Assembly: GCF_030272615.1 (NCBI RefSeq)
Contig: NC_081415.1
Coordinates: 507,671,373 to 507,735,372, forward strand
Direction: 5' to 3'
Origin: Cryptomeria japonica
Lineage: Eukaryota; Streptophyta; Pinopsida; Cupressales; Cupressaceae
DNA length: 64,000 bases
Positions 35,412 through 46,505 of this stretch are shown piece by piece. The position numbers were made by a program, and so were the translations under genes. The notes below the pieces were generated by a model that saw nothing but the letters and a program-made list of their open reading frames with translations, ran no database searches and had not been told where the DNA came from. Within the stretch, counting starts at the first letter, position 1; the number at the start of each line of letters is the position of its first letter.

Positions 35412-37536
35412 TTATCTTGCACACCCGGACACGAATTATGGAACATACCTTAATGCAAAAATATGGGTTAGCAGTACCAGAAGACGACGTTAGTATAAAA
35501 ATTGTTAAACAGCCAGACAATTTTGAAATTTGAAAGCGTTTTGAAGAAGCCTTTTAAACAATTTAAATTCTATGCTGGGAATTAAATGTAATCTGGATAC
35601 TAAAGATTGGTTGGTTCTTTGGTTAGTTGGTTTGAGCAAATTTCAAAATGTTGCTTCCTATGATGTTGACGATTGAAAGTTGCCAATACAATTGGCTTGC
35701 GTGAATAAGCGTTTAAATTTTCAATGATCGTGTGTTGATTGCTTTGAATGCGTGCTTCTAAAAGACGACTCTATGTTTGCAGTTTTTGGACCAGAATTGC
35801 TAAATTTGCCTATCTGAAGTTTTTGGTGAAAGGTCGATTTTGGTTGAATGCTGCTTTTTGGGTACTAAGCTTTCATAATTAATTTGAATTTTACCTTGCA
35901 GATTAACCCTTGGTCAAGCAACATGATAATTTTACACAATTTAAATCATTTGGAGGGTGGAATTTACAATTTACCTAGCAGAGACTGGGAAAGTTTGCTG
36001 ACGGAGAAGACTATAGGACACAAGCGGTGTGGGGAGATCTTACAATTTTGGCCTTGGAGTAAACTGAGAAAAAAATTACTGGATGAATTTTCCAAATCCT
36101 CAAGACTGTTGAATTTGAGCCAAACTTGTATCTTAATGAAGGAATGTGAACTTTGCATACCAAACTTGAAGTTTTTTAGTTATACGCTTGGTAAACAAAA
36201 CACCTAGAAATCTAGCTTTCCAAGCCGCCAACGAGCTAGGAGAATTTGGCAAAAAAAATGAAAATTGCGATCTCCTTTCTTGGACGCCCTTTATGTGCAG
36301 GCTTCAATCTATTTGATGATTTTGCAAGTTTGGCGGATTTCAGCCCATGGGGCTTATTTGCGACTTCAAAATTTTGAAACCTTGTCGACCAAATAAAATC
36401 TCTTGCTTGACCCTAGGAATTTCGTTCACCTTTTCAACACACTAGAATGCGGGCCAATGTTACGCGATTTTATATATCCTTTGCACGACCTTAGGAATTT
36501 CAGGCCTTAAGGAGATTTTACAAACTTTGAACTTTTTCAACATCTCCCTCTTCCTCACGATTTTTACTTCTAAATATTTTCGGCCTATCTCATCGATTTG
36601 GTTTATAAGGCATCCCTTTTGCCTTTTTTGAATTTCAACTAATTGAGTTGATCTCCGTGATTTCATACTCATGTTCTCTCTCTTTTGGCGAGTTTCGGCT
36701 CATTAAGTGAGATTGTGCGATTTGTTCTTTCTTTCAAAATGATCGAAAGTGTCGATTTTATTCCCTTTTTGCTTTCAGCCTTTAGCTTTGGACTTTCGGC
36801 CTACTAAGGCAATTTGCCAACTTACACTCTCACTTCATTTTCAACTTTGAACACTATTCACGCGAACTTGGTGATTTTTAGCTTGTTAGGACCTTTTGCA
36901 TGATTTTGACAAACTCTCTCTCATTTCGGCTTAGGAGGCCGATTTGAGAGTTTTAATGATTTTGAATTTTGGGTTAAGGAGCCAATTTTGAGCCTCTATG
37001 TTTGAATTTCGGGTCTCAAGGCTGATTTTGTCAATTTGAGCTCGCATTTTGGGCTTTAAGGCTGATTTTAGCCTTTAAATGGCATTCTAACTTGGATTTC
37101 AGCCTTAAGAAACATTTTTACAACTTGCAATTTGGCCCTTTGAGGCTAATTTTCCTTTTTGTGTCTCACTTTGGCCTTATAGGTTGAATTTAGCTTTAAA
37201 GACCGAATTTTGAGAAATTGGTTTTAAATAACTTGCTCACAAGTCATGTTGCCTTGCCAATACTTGTGATTTTTATTTTAAGGCTCTTTATTCACCTTCC
37301 CTCTGCGAAGAGAATCACGATCAACCTTTAAGGTGCGAATCCTGTAGGACTTAGGACTCAAACCTGACTCAATCTTAGGTAGGATCGCCTCCTTATTGCT
37401 TAAACTTCTTCAATGTTGCATCTTCTCCCTGTGGATCTACCAAAATTTTCCCTACTAGAGACCTTAGCGAAGATGTGACCAAAAAAAGAAAAAAGGGGGG
37501 CCCCTGTCGAAGACGAGGAGGGTGTGAAAGACACAA
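35412..37536 (-). other. Leader of copy B with repeated GGCCTTA/GCCGAATT motif
   Basis: No long ORF. On the plus strand between ~36750 and 37200, units of roughly 45-55 bp recur around TTCGGCTTAGGAGGCCGATTT, TTGGGCTTTAAGGCTGATTTT, TTTGGCCCTTTGAGGCTAATTTT and similar. Copy A has the same phrases near 90 and 190. Function unknown. Confidence 0.55.
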
Positions 37537-39087
37537 AACTATCTATAATGAATCTGTCTATGGGTGCAAAACTAGTCTGGGCCTTATGCAATGGTGGTGA
37601 GAAAAAATGAGCTAGGATCCTTAAACAGAAATATCTGGACTCAACGGAACCAAAAAGAATTCTCATGGCTCTCAACCCCCCGAAGGGTTCAACAATCTGG
37701 AACTATATATTGGAATGAAGGGACATCATTGGAAACCATGTAACTTGGGAAATAGGGAACAAACAAAATGCTTCCTTCTGGAAGGATTCATGGGGGGGAG
37801 GAGAGATTTTGAGTTTGCTCCCCAATTTGAATGAAATTAAGGAGGTGACAACTAGAATGTGGGGGTGCAAGGTCAGTGATTTTAGCAAGATAGTTCAACA
37901 AAATGGAGTAAGCAAGTGGGTATGGTGGTCCTTGGATAATATAGATGTGGATCAACAACAAAAGGATAGCTTAAGAAAAATTTTGAGCAATCGTATGATC
38001 ATCCCTTCTGGAGAGGAAGATAGAATTCAATGGTGTGGATTCAAAAATGGGAAATATAAAGTCAATTTGGGCTACTGACTCAAAGAAGTTGCGAGAACCA
38101 ATCAAGATTCATCATTGAAATTGTTGTGGAACAAGTATTGTCTGTCGAAGGCTGGGGTTTTTGCCTGCCTAGCTATATAGAAGAAAATTCTAACTAGTGA
38201 CAAACTCATGAAATTTGGTGTGTAGAGACCTAGTAGGAGTGTTCTATGCGGGAAGGAAAAATTCAACTTATGCATGCAAAAGTTGATGATTGGTTCAGGT
38301 TGTGGCCACGAAACTCCTCAAAAGCAATTTTTGGGGACTTATGGTTGATCCTTCCTTCCCTTTTGGTTTGGGAATTATGGAAAGAGTGTAATCAAAGAAT
38401 TTTTCAGGACAAAGTCATGGGCTCTGAAATCCTATGCAGAAGATTGAATCCCAATTGATTGATCTTACAAACAAAGCTGCCAAATCAAAAACATTGAAGA
38501 AGAATTCATATACGGGATGGGATTGCAAATTGAAACTCACCTTCCCAAATCTTTATGTTCCCACTCTATTTGGAAGTAACTATTGCAACTGGTCGGTCAA
38601 GTCCAGACCTCTGATTCAGTGGTGTGCCCCTAAGCCTGGTTGGGTAAAGATAAATTTTGACGGGGCTTCAATGGGTAACCCGGGTCCTAGCGGCATCAGA
38701 TGTGTTATTAGGGATGACCATGGTTTTTCTCTGGATGAGGTTTCAGAGCATATTGGTGTTGCCACAAACAATGTGGTGGACTTTTGGGCGACATTGCGTG
38801 GCCTCCACGCTGGAGTCATGGATGGGGCACAGAGGATCCATTTGGAGGGTGACTCATTAAATGTGATTAATGCAAGCCGGAAGAAAGAGACCCCAAGATG
38901 AACCCTCAACCAATGGCTTCATCCAATTAAATCCATTTTGGATGGATTGGATGATTTTTGCATAAGCCACGTGTATTGGGAAGGTAATGTTGTGGCAGAT
39001 AGGTTGGAAAAAGTGGCGGTGTTGCAAATTGATGCACAATTCAATTGTACTATGGGTCTCATCATTAAAGCAGTTGGGCATGCTTGA
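37537..39087 (+). pseudogene. LINE ORF2, C-terminal part with RNase H
   Basis: Begins with the second target copy and continues MNLSMGAKLVWAL. The LINE post-RT region follows (WEIGNKQNASFWKD, SKWVWWSLDNI, NGKYKVNLGY). The RNase H domain at 38620-38900 reads KINFDGASMGNPGPSGIRC with the expected first Asp, then VIRDDHG, a later FWATLRGLHAG in place of the usual E-bearing helix, and LEGDSLNVINA. It ends ADRLEK...stop at 39087. Stops at 37614, 37713 and elsewhere. Confidence 0.82.
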
Positions 39088-40580
39088 TGTTTTTATAATA
39101 TATTTGTGACACATCCCCCTCACTTTTCTAGACAACTGGATTAATGTATGCATTTCTTGAATGCTCTAGTTACATATGATTTGACACGATTAATGAGAGC
39201 CGATTACCAAACTCATTGAAACTACAAGTTGTGGCGACATGGAAATTTTGTGGCACGTAAGATCATTAAGGATGAAGGTGATTTGACAACTCTTTTTCCT
39301 CGACAATCATGAGAATACATGTATGAGTCTATTTATAGGCTTTCCGGTTGTCTATTTTTATACTGCATTTGGTTGTTAAGAGCTAGGTTGGAGTGGTTGG
39401 GGTGTGTGTTGCAGTATAGCAAGGGATGGATACGTCGATTATGTTGGAGTCTACCAAACTCCAGATGACACTCTTGGAGGAAATTTCCAACAAGCGGCGG
39501 CTTGCAGTAATGGCCACGAAGCATCCCCTCATTCTGCATGTTATCAAAATAATTTTGGGAGGGGAATTTCTTAGAGCCTATCACCATTATTAGGTAAACT
39601 CAGACATCTTGGCTATATTTGTTGTCATGATGATTTATATGGGGGTGAGAAAGCAGAGAGTTAAGAAGATCACCCAAATGATCTTCAAGCATTGTTTCCT
39701 AGAGGAAATTGAGACTGTCTTGGACAATGTCAATGCTAATTTATGAAATCCCCTATCGCAAAATTATTACATGTCCCTTGGTGTGGGTGTTGAGGTTAAA
39801 TTTTTTTTGGTTGTGCAAGCCCTTGATCAGGAGAGCCTGGTCGTTGAATGGGATGTGAAGTATCGAAATATCTCTTTCCTGCTAAAGGCTATAGGCATTA
39901 TGCTCGACTTTAGTAAGACTTGGAGGAGGCAGTTTGTGGTGGTGGAGGGTTTATGTGGCAGGCAAGACATTGGCATTTTGGAAAATGGTGAGGAGGACCC
40001 TGATAATGAGTGGGGATTTGGTCGTGGAGAGGAGTGGAACTTGAAAGATGATCGTCTCCCAGAAGATATGGCAGACTCTGAAGCTCATGCAGACTGTGGA
40101 ATGGAGTGCTTGGTTATCTTGAGAGTGGTAATGGTCTATAAATCTAAGGCACTTGAGCAAGATATGGAGGAGGGTGAGGAGAGTGACCCAGATGTCATTG
40201 GTCCAGAAGAGGCGGATGTTGGGGTTGTGTAAAGTTATGGTTCGGGTTGGTTTTTTGTATCTCTACAAAGGTGTAACCCTATTTTTTGAAGTGATTGTCT
40301 ATGTCTATGCTATTTCTGCTTCAGTAGGTTGTATAGTTGGGTTTAGTTGGTGGGTTTGTTTGTTCTAGTAGATTTCGGTATCTCTGTTGGATGTAATGCA
40401 AAGTTTGTCGACCCATTTTGTAGCTAGTTGGGTAGTCTAGTGATAGATCATGGAGGTCAGTTTTAATCTTACTATATCAGACTCCAAAGAGTATTGCTAT
40501 GTAATATCTTTTATATTAATATAAATGGGTGTTGCCCCTTTGTAGCTATTTACTTATCAAAAAATAAATAAATAAAAAAT
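39088..40580 (+). other. LINE 3' region with a 153-codon ORF and A-rich end
   Basis: The ORF at 39771-40232 encodes an acidic-ended protein with no family I recognise. It is followed by 3' untranslated sequence and an A/T tail (40559-40579). Assignment to the LINE is inference from position. Confidence 0.4.
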
Positions 40581-42590
40581 TTCCTAGGAACCACTAGACC
40601 AAGATTGGATTAAGGTGAATTTTGATGGTGTCGCGAAAGGGAATCTGAGCCCATCAGGTGCTGGTTGTGTGGCGAGGAATCATCAAGGTCAAATTATTGT
40701 TAGGTGCAGCCAACGATTAGGATGGGTAACTAATAATGAAGCAGAGATAAATGTTGTGTTCCTGGCGATTTAAATGGCGAGAAAGTTGGCAGTGGTGAAT
40801 CTCCACCTTAAGGGAGACTCACAAATTATAGTGCACGCTATATTAAAAGGAAGAATTGATAATTGGAAAATTGATTAAGCTATTCAAAGTATCAAACGAC
40901 TACTTTCTACCTTCCAAAGATTCAAATTGTTGCATGTGCTAAGGGAAGAAGATTGGTTAGATGACTTGCAAGCTAACATGGCTATCAACCTACAAATAGG
41001 TGAAATCAAATGGTTCGATGGGTTTCTTAATGCTTAGAGTGTAGAAGGGATTATGTGAATTCTTAGGGGTGTGGTTCTTACTGTTAGGGTGATGTGGATA
41101 CAACTCGGCTTAAAGATGTGAGGTGGCATATAATAATAGGCATGGTGAATTAGCAAGGTGGATAGAGGATGAGATGCAACATGATTGACAAATAAACATC
41201 ATGATGTTGATGAGACCCCAACTTGTGTGAATATTAGAAGGGAGATATGTAGTATAAAATAAGATCATAATTGGAAAGGATTAACTATGGTGGCAATGGA
41301 TGGAGATATTTTCAAATAAGGTTTAATCTTGAAATTTATGGAAGATGGGACGCCACTCCAACAATTTATTGATTTTGTCATGGGAAACGTGTGGAAGGAT
41401 TTGGAATGTGGGTCTAATGACTACTTTGCAGTTGGTGAGGTCATAAATAAAGATGCTCATTAATACCTCATTTAATGAGATATTCGGTAGAGTGGATAGT
41501 CATAAGGATTATTATGATATGCAAGGGTGTCGACTTGGTATTTGTGTTGGATGCCATTCATTTAACTTCTGAAGTTTCAAGAAGTTGGCAGTGCAATGAG
41601 ACATTGACGATAGCTCCATGAAGGCAAATTTCTCCCTGCAATCCACCAAATAAATGGTTGCTTTCTAGGGAAAATTTTCGAATGAACGTTTGACTCATGT
41701 ATTATAAATTGAAGATCAAGACTTTCTCAATAGAGTTAAAATAATATTGGGAAATGAATTTGAAAACGCAATACCGATTTCGAACCAATGTTTACATTGC
41801 TTCGGTATTTTTGGCATGGTGCCTAGAGATGGAAATGCGGGATTATGTGAACTAGATAATGAATAATTGTGTGAAGAAGGAATGGTGTTGGGGAATAGAG
41901 AAGATAATCAGGATGGTCAGAAATGGAGAAGGTTTTGTGTGGCCTGGTGGTAACTAGCTTCATGTGAGTGAGTTTACTCCTCCGTTGAGGCCATTCCTCC
42001 TTTGGAGTGCTAATAGCAATAAGGAGGTGCATAGGGCATCTGCTCAGATTGGGCTTAATGGTGTAAAATAATACTTGAGGATAAGGGAAGAGCGGAGTAT
42101 CAGAGAAGAGTTATAAAAATGGGGGCCTCGCATAGAGAATATGCAACCAGAGGATGAGGTGTCTCCTCCAAAACGAAAACGTGGGCGTCCAATGGGTTTG
42201 ACGAAGACAAAGATGGCTCGGCTTCTGCACGGTGGTGAGTCCTCAAGTCACATGGAACTCTCAGGAAAGGAAGACGACATGCAAGCCTAGATTGAGATGA
42301 TGGACTCCAAGTGTAAAGTTGTTTGGCAAGCAAGTTAGATTATTTGATTCCATAACATAGGTATAGTTTCAAAGTGTTTTGTATTAGGGGATGAGCCCCC
42401 TTTTGTATTATGGTGGGTAGATTTGGACGGTTGAATTTTTGTGATAGACTGTTTTTGCAGGCATGCTATTTTTAGGGGTAGCGTCTAGATACTGTTTCAT
42501 GATATTTCTACAAATCGTGTATGTTTTTATTTGAATTTAATGTAATGCTCCATTAATTAATAAAAATAATAATAATATATATTTTTTTGT
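40581..42590 (+). mobile_element. Second LINE relic (5' truncated)
   Basis: Starts abruptly after the first LINE's A-rich tail. The RNase H stretch (40590-41037) reads WIKVNFDGVAKGNLSPSGAG, NNEAEINVVFLAI and LKGDSQIIVHAI. Downstream is gag-like coding with a degenerate knuckle (NQCLHCFG...) near 41790 and a basic AT-hook-like KRKRGRP near 42173. It ends in an AATAATAATA-rich tail near 42560-42590. The mixture of RNase H and ORF1-like sequence may mean two fused relics. Confidence 0.6.
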
Positions 42591-42690
42591 CGAAATTAAA
42601 ATTAAGTATAACAATTTTGATTTTAGAGTGTAATAAATTATGGTTAGGTAATGACAATTTACAGGATAAGTAAAGACAAGAGACTCGTTG

Positions 42691-42975
42691 ATTTATTTTT
42701 ATTTATTTTTTATCGGTAATGGGTCGAAGCTTAATTTCTTTTGACTGGAGCTATGAACTAGTGAGACCACATTTTTGAGAGGCCTCATCCTCCTCATATT
42801 TGTTCGGCATTAACACCCTTATATCTCCTTGTGTCATCCTGTCTTCCACACTCAGACATCACCTTATCTCTCCATTGTCTGTGTGTGGGACACATGGGGC
42901 TCAAACAGACTCAAACCCAAGACATCCCATGTAGGAGGCTCATAGCTAACCGTTGTGTTGTGGGGTCATCCCAAG
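42691..42975 (-). mobile_element. tRNA-derived SINE candidate
   Basis: Read on the minus strand, the head has a box A-like GGTTAGCTATGAG and, ~35 nt on, a box B-like GGTTTGAGTCT (consensus GGTTCGANTCC). An unrelated body follows, with a tail of A-rich AAAAAATAAATAAAAATAAA. Flanks AGACTCGTTG (42681-42690) and GGACTCATTG (42976-42985) match at 8 of 10, as an aged target duplication would. Size ~285 bp. Confidence 0.65.
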
Positions 42976-43500
42976 GGACTCATTGTATTATTTTTTAAAG
43001 ATTTATTTAATAGAAGTAAAGTTTAGATGATTTATTCTTTGTTAATAATGCATAGTATTGTTGATACTTATAGAATAACAATTTTAGAATTTGAACATAA
43101 TTGATGTTTTCTAAATACAATCGTTAAAATTATTAATGGGTTTTATTTTTGTGTCTAATATGATTGTATTACCGTTTCTTTTATAATTTGGCAATATTGG
43201 ATTATAAATATTTGTTATGTTCCTAAGAACCTAAAATTTCTAAATATGATCACAAAGAATTTTGAACTTAGGTTGCAAAAAGTATTAAGCAAATAACAAA
43301 GAACTTGAAATTATCACTACTAAAGCATTTCAAATTATGGTATTTAGTTAGTGAAGTAACTTGACAAGCATTTATTTTTATTTTTATTTTCGTAGAAAAG
43401 CGATTTGCTTGCATATAAAAATGTAAATGATGAGCATGTTTTAATCTAATGATATGTGGTGGCTCTATTGGTTTATTTTAATCTTCTCTTGATGTTTAGT

Positions 43501-44652
43501 GGGTTGCCTTGATGATGATGCTATGATGCAATAGGTTGCTTGATGGCTTGTTTTGTGTTGTCATTGATGGTAACCATGTTTTTTTAGTCATCTAAGTCTT
43601 TTAGTCCAACCAGTAAAGCCTAACCGGTAGAGGAAGCACTTAAATGGTGAACCAGTAAACAGAGATAGTGCTATGTTCAAGCGACCGGTACAGAAGATCG
43701 GTGAAGAGTTAAGTGTTGCGGTTTGGAGTGTATGTTCATGATATTGGCAGGAGTCTATGATCGACACCACATCAACATATTCGAAGTTTGGAGCGAGTTA
43801 TGATGTACTGAGCATTCAGTCAAGAAGAATAGTTAATCGGTAGAGCAGAGTTACTTAGATCGGTAAACCGGTAGACATTTTGTTATATTTTTGAGTTATG
43901 AATTATGTGGCCGACATGAATAAAGCGTAATGAGCAAGATTGTCTAGGTATATTGCACCTAGGAAATTGTTCAAGGATTTTAGACGACTTAGCAGAGTTG
44001 TTTATAAAAAGGTGAATATTGTGTGATGATGCATAAGACATGAGATCTATAGTGTGAATTTGATTGTGCGGTGAAAGGTGAAGCTCTGTATTGATGTTTA
44101 GTCAGTGTTAGAAGAAGAACTAAAGCGGATCTAATCAGGCACATAGGTGCTATATGCAAATCAGTTAAACTTTTTGTTCCCTAATAGTTGCAACAAGACA
44201 AAATCCTCTAACAAGATCGCTCCTAACAGGGTGCGGTAGGATCCTCATAGGTCCAAAGGTTTAAATTCTTTAACAAGGTGACAAATTAGCTCATGGTTTC
44301 TAAAATCCCATTGCTGGGTAGCTCCTAATAGGGCTAGTCCTAACAGGCCTTATTGTAATAGCTCTTAACCGGGTGTGCTCCTAACAGAGCACTTGTATGA
44401 CCTTAACTGGTTAGATCTCTATTCTGCAAATAGTTGATCTTGTGGGTACTAATTCCCACTGTGGTTTTTCCCATTTGGGTTTCCACGTGAAAAATTGTGT
44501 TATGTGGTGCATGTTTTATTGGGTATTAGCTTATGTGGTTATTTTTCTTGCATGCTTGTTAAGTTTCAAGTTGATTAAAGTGGTGATCATATTTATACTA
44601 TTTTTGCTTGCACTGATTCACCCCCCCTCTCAGTGCCTTATAAGTTTATCAA
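43501..44652 (+). repeat. 5' LTR of a Sirevirus-like element
   Basis: A direct repeat of 49179-50363, differing by eye at roughly one base in ten. It begins near ...GGGTTGCCTTGATGATG and ends TTTATCA just before the primer-binding site. The last ~11 bases present in the 3' copy (TTAGTGTCAAC) are missing here. Phrases CTCCTAACAG and ACCGGTA recur. The left boundary is approximate and no target duplication is visible. Confidence 0.82.
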
Positions 44653-44653
44653 T

Positions 44654-44665
44654 TGGTATTAGAGC
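44654..44665 (+). other. Primer-binding site, initiator tRNA-Met type
   Basis: TGGTATTAGAGC differs from the canonical TGGTATCAGAGC at one base and starts directly after the 5' LTR. It marks first-strand priming by initiator tRNA-Met. Confidence 0.85.
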
Positions 44666-44713
44666 CTAATTCCCTTAAGGATTAACCGCTTGGGAAGGAT
44701 TCCTGAGGCTATC

Positions 44714-46018
44714 ATGGGGGACATAATGAGTTACAAAGAGTTGTCTAATAGGCTTGCAAAATCTGAAGAAGACCTGGGTGAATTGAGGGTTAAGTACAAA
44801 GCTTCATTGGCTAAGAGGAGAGAGCTACCTGAATAACTGATGGAACATAGTGAAAATAGTTCATCTGAGAAAGCAAACATTGATGCTTTGGCTAATGAGG
44901 TAGACAAACTAAATGATGAGAAGTCAAATCTGAGGAGAGAGCTTGAAGCCCTAACCATCAGGATGATTCAAGAGTTGGAAGCCAGGAGGACTATTGAAGA
45001 CAAGATCAGAGAGAAAGAGCATGAGATCTTTAAACTGAACCAAGCGGTTGGAACCCTGACTGCATATCTTCAAGAGGAAAAAAAAGAAAAAGAAGAAGTA
45101 AAGGTTGATCTAGACATGGATATGTCCCTTAGAGAAAGTCTTGTGAAGAAGAATGAAGACCTTATTAAGGATTTGGCTGATGCTAATGAGTTATTGGCTA
45201 AATTTAACAAGAGCACTGCTATGCTTGATGAACAAATTCAATCACAGAGGCAGAAAGGAGAGACACATGGCTTGGGATACACAACCTTTGAGAAAGGAGA
45301 CCCTTTTGATACCAAGGACACCTTGCATGTAGACAAATTTGCACCTAAGACAAAGAAGACCACTAGTAAGAAACTCTACACACCAGTATGCTTTAATTTT
45401 CATAAGGTAGGTCATACTACTAATGTTTGTAGAAGCAGATCTAGTTATTTTGATGGTTATAGACCTAATGCTTATGAGGGTTACAAGCCTAGGACTTTTG
45501 ATGGTTATTGCTACAATTGCAACAAGTTTGGGCATAAAGTTGTTGAGTGCAGGTATGGAATGAACAATCAAAGATCTTACATGAATCAAAGATCTAATGG
45601 TAAATGGCAGAGATCTTTTAATGAGTAGAGAAACCCTACTCAGCAAAGACCCTATATAAACCGGTTTAGTCCTTATGAAATGGAGTATAGACAGAATGTG
45701 ACTTGTTCAATTTGTCACAACTATGGACATGTTGCTATGAATTGTCGAAGAAGAACCGGTAGAGGCAATGTTGGACCCTGGAGAGCATCTGGAATCACAT
45801 TTTTTCATTATCGCAAACCAAGACACATTGCTAGGTTTTGTGGAGCAAGGATGAACCAACCGGTAAATCAGTCTGCTCACCGGAAAGGTAAGAAGAAAGT
45901 TGATGTGGAGGAAGTCAGGAGTGAGATGAACAAGATCTAGAGAAAGAAGAGTGATGAAAAACCATCAAAAGATTCCCATTCTTCACCTAGTGTGGAGAAT
46001 CCCTCACGGGTAAACTAA
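44714..46018 (+). pseudogene. gag-like protein with coiled coil and four zinc knuckles
   Basis: One frame of 435 codons with in-frame stops at 44834, 45626 and 45938. The N-terminal half is a long charged coiled coil (ANEVDKLNDEKSNLRRELEA). Four knuckle-like motifs follow: CFNFHKVGHTTNVC (second Cys lost), CYNCNKFGHKVVEC (complete), CSICHNYGHVAMNC (complete) and FFHYRKPRHIARFC (degraded). Gag proteins of copia elements package RNA with such knuckles. No protease or pol follows. Confidence 0.82.
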
Positions 46019-46505
46019 TTTGTTATAAAGCTTAGGGGGAGCTTATTGTCAGATCTATTTACGGACCCCCTAAAAGACTGTGTGGTATGTTAAATCTGCA
46101 TACTCAGATGTAATTTGATGTTGTGTAATGATTTTAAGTTGAAACCGTATGTTTGATGTGTTATGGGAATCGATAGCATGTTTTAGGGTTGAATGGTGTT
46201 TAGGGTTAGTTCAACCGGGCGTAGCATTTAATGCAACAGGTGATAAGCAAATAAAAGGAAGTTTTTCAGTCTTATTTGACACCTATCATTCTCGAGAGCA
46301 TTTGGAGAGTGATTGAAGCACTGAAGAGATGTTGATTATTGCCTTAGCTAATTTGATATAGGATTGAGGAGATTTGTGAAGAAGTGAATCAGTGAAAGTT
46401 GCTTTCTGACCAGAAACCCTAGCAGTGAAGAAGTTGAAAAGGTATTTATTTGAGAATCTAAGTCTGTGTTTGATATTTTGCAATAGATACACCACACTAT
46501 GTAGA

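Larger units (their letters stand above)
30710..37536 (-). mobile_element. Unclassified element, copy B, complete, in a LINE
   Basis: The 6,827-bp insertion has ends, read on the minus strand, of TTGTGTCTTTCACACC... and ...TTTAGACGCGTCA. It contains a 2.1 kb leader, the broken ~1,200-codon ORF and a ~1.1 kb 3' region. All but the outermost leader aligns with copy A. The 10-bp target duplication fits Mutator-like elements (usually 9-11 bp) better than LTR elements (usually 5 bp). There are no LTRs, good TIRs or poly(A). A non-TIR Mutator-like element is one option; a novel class is another. Confidence 0.8.
26050..40580 (+). mobile_element. L1-like LINE, interrupted by element copy B
   Basis: It has ORF1 with a DUF4283-like domain and CCHC knuckle, ORF2 with APE endonuclease, reverse transcriptase and a C-terminal RNase H, and an A-rich end (AAAAAATAAATAAATAAAAAA, 40559-40579). 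The 6.8 kb copy B plus a 10-bp duplication sits inside ORF2. The end at 40.58 kb assumes that 39.1-40.55 kb is this LINE's 3' part. Many stops and shifts make it inactive. Confidence 0.75.

Noticed and set aside
30710-37536. Copy B as an ordinary LTR retrotransposon
   Set aside because: The two ends show no direct repeat by eye, no primer-binding site was found, and the duplication is 10 bp rather than 5 bp.
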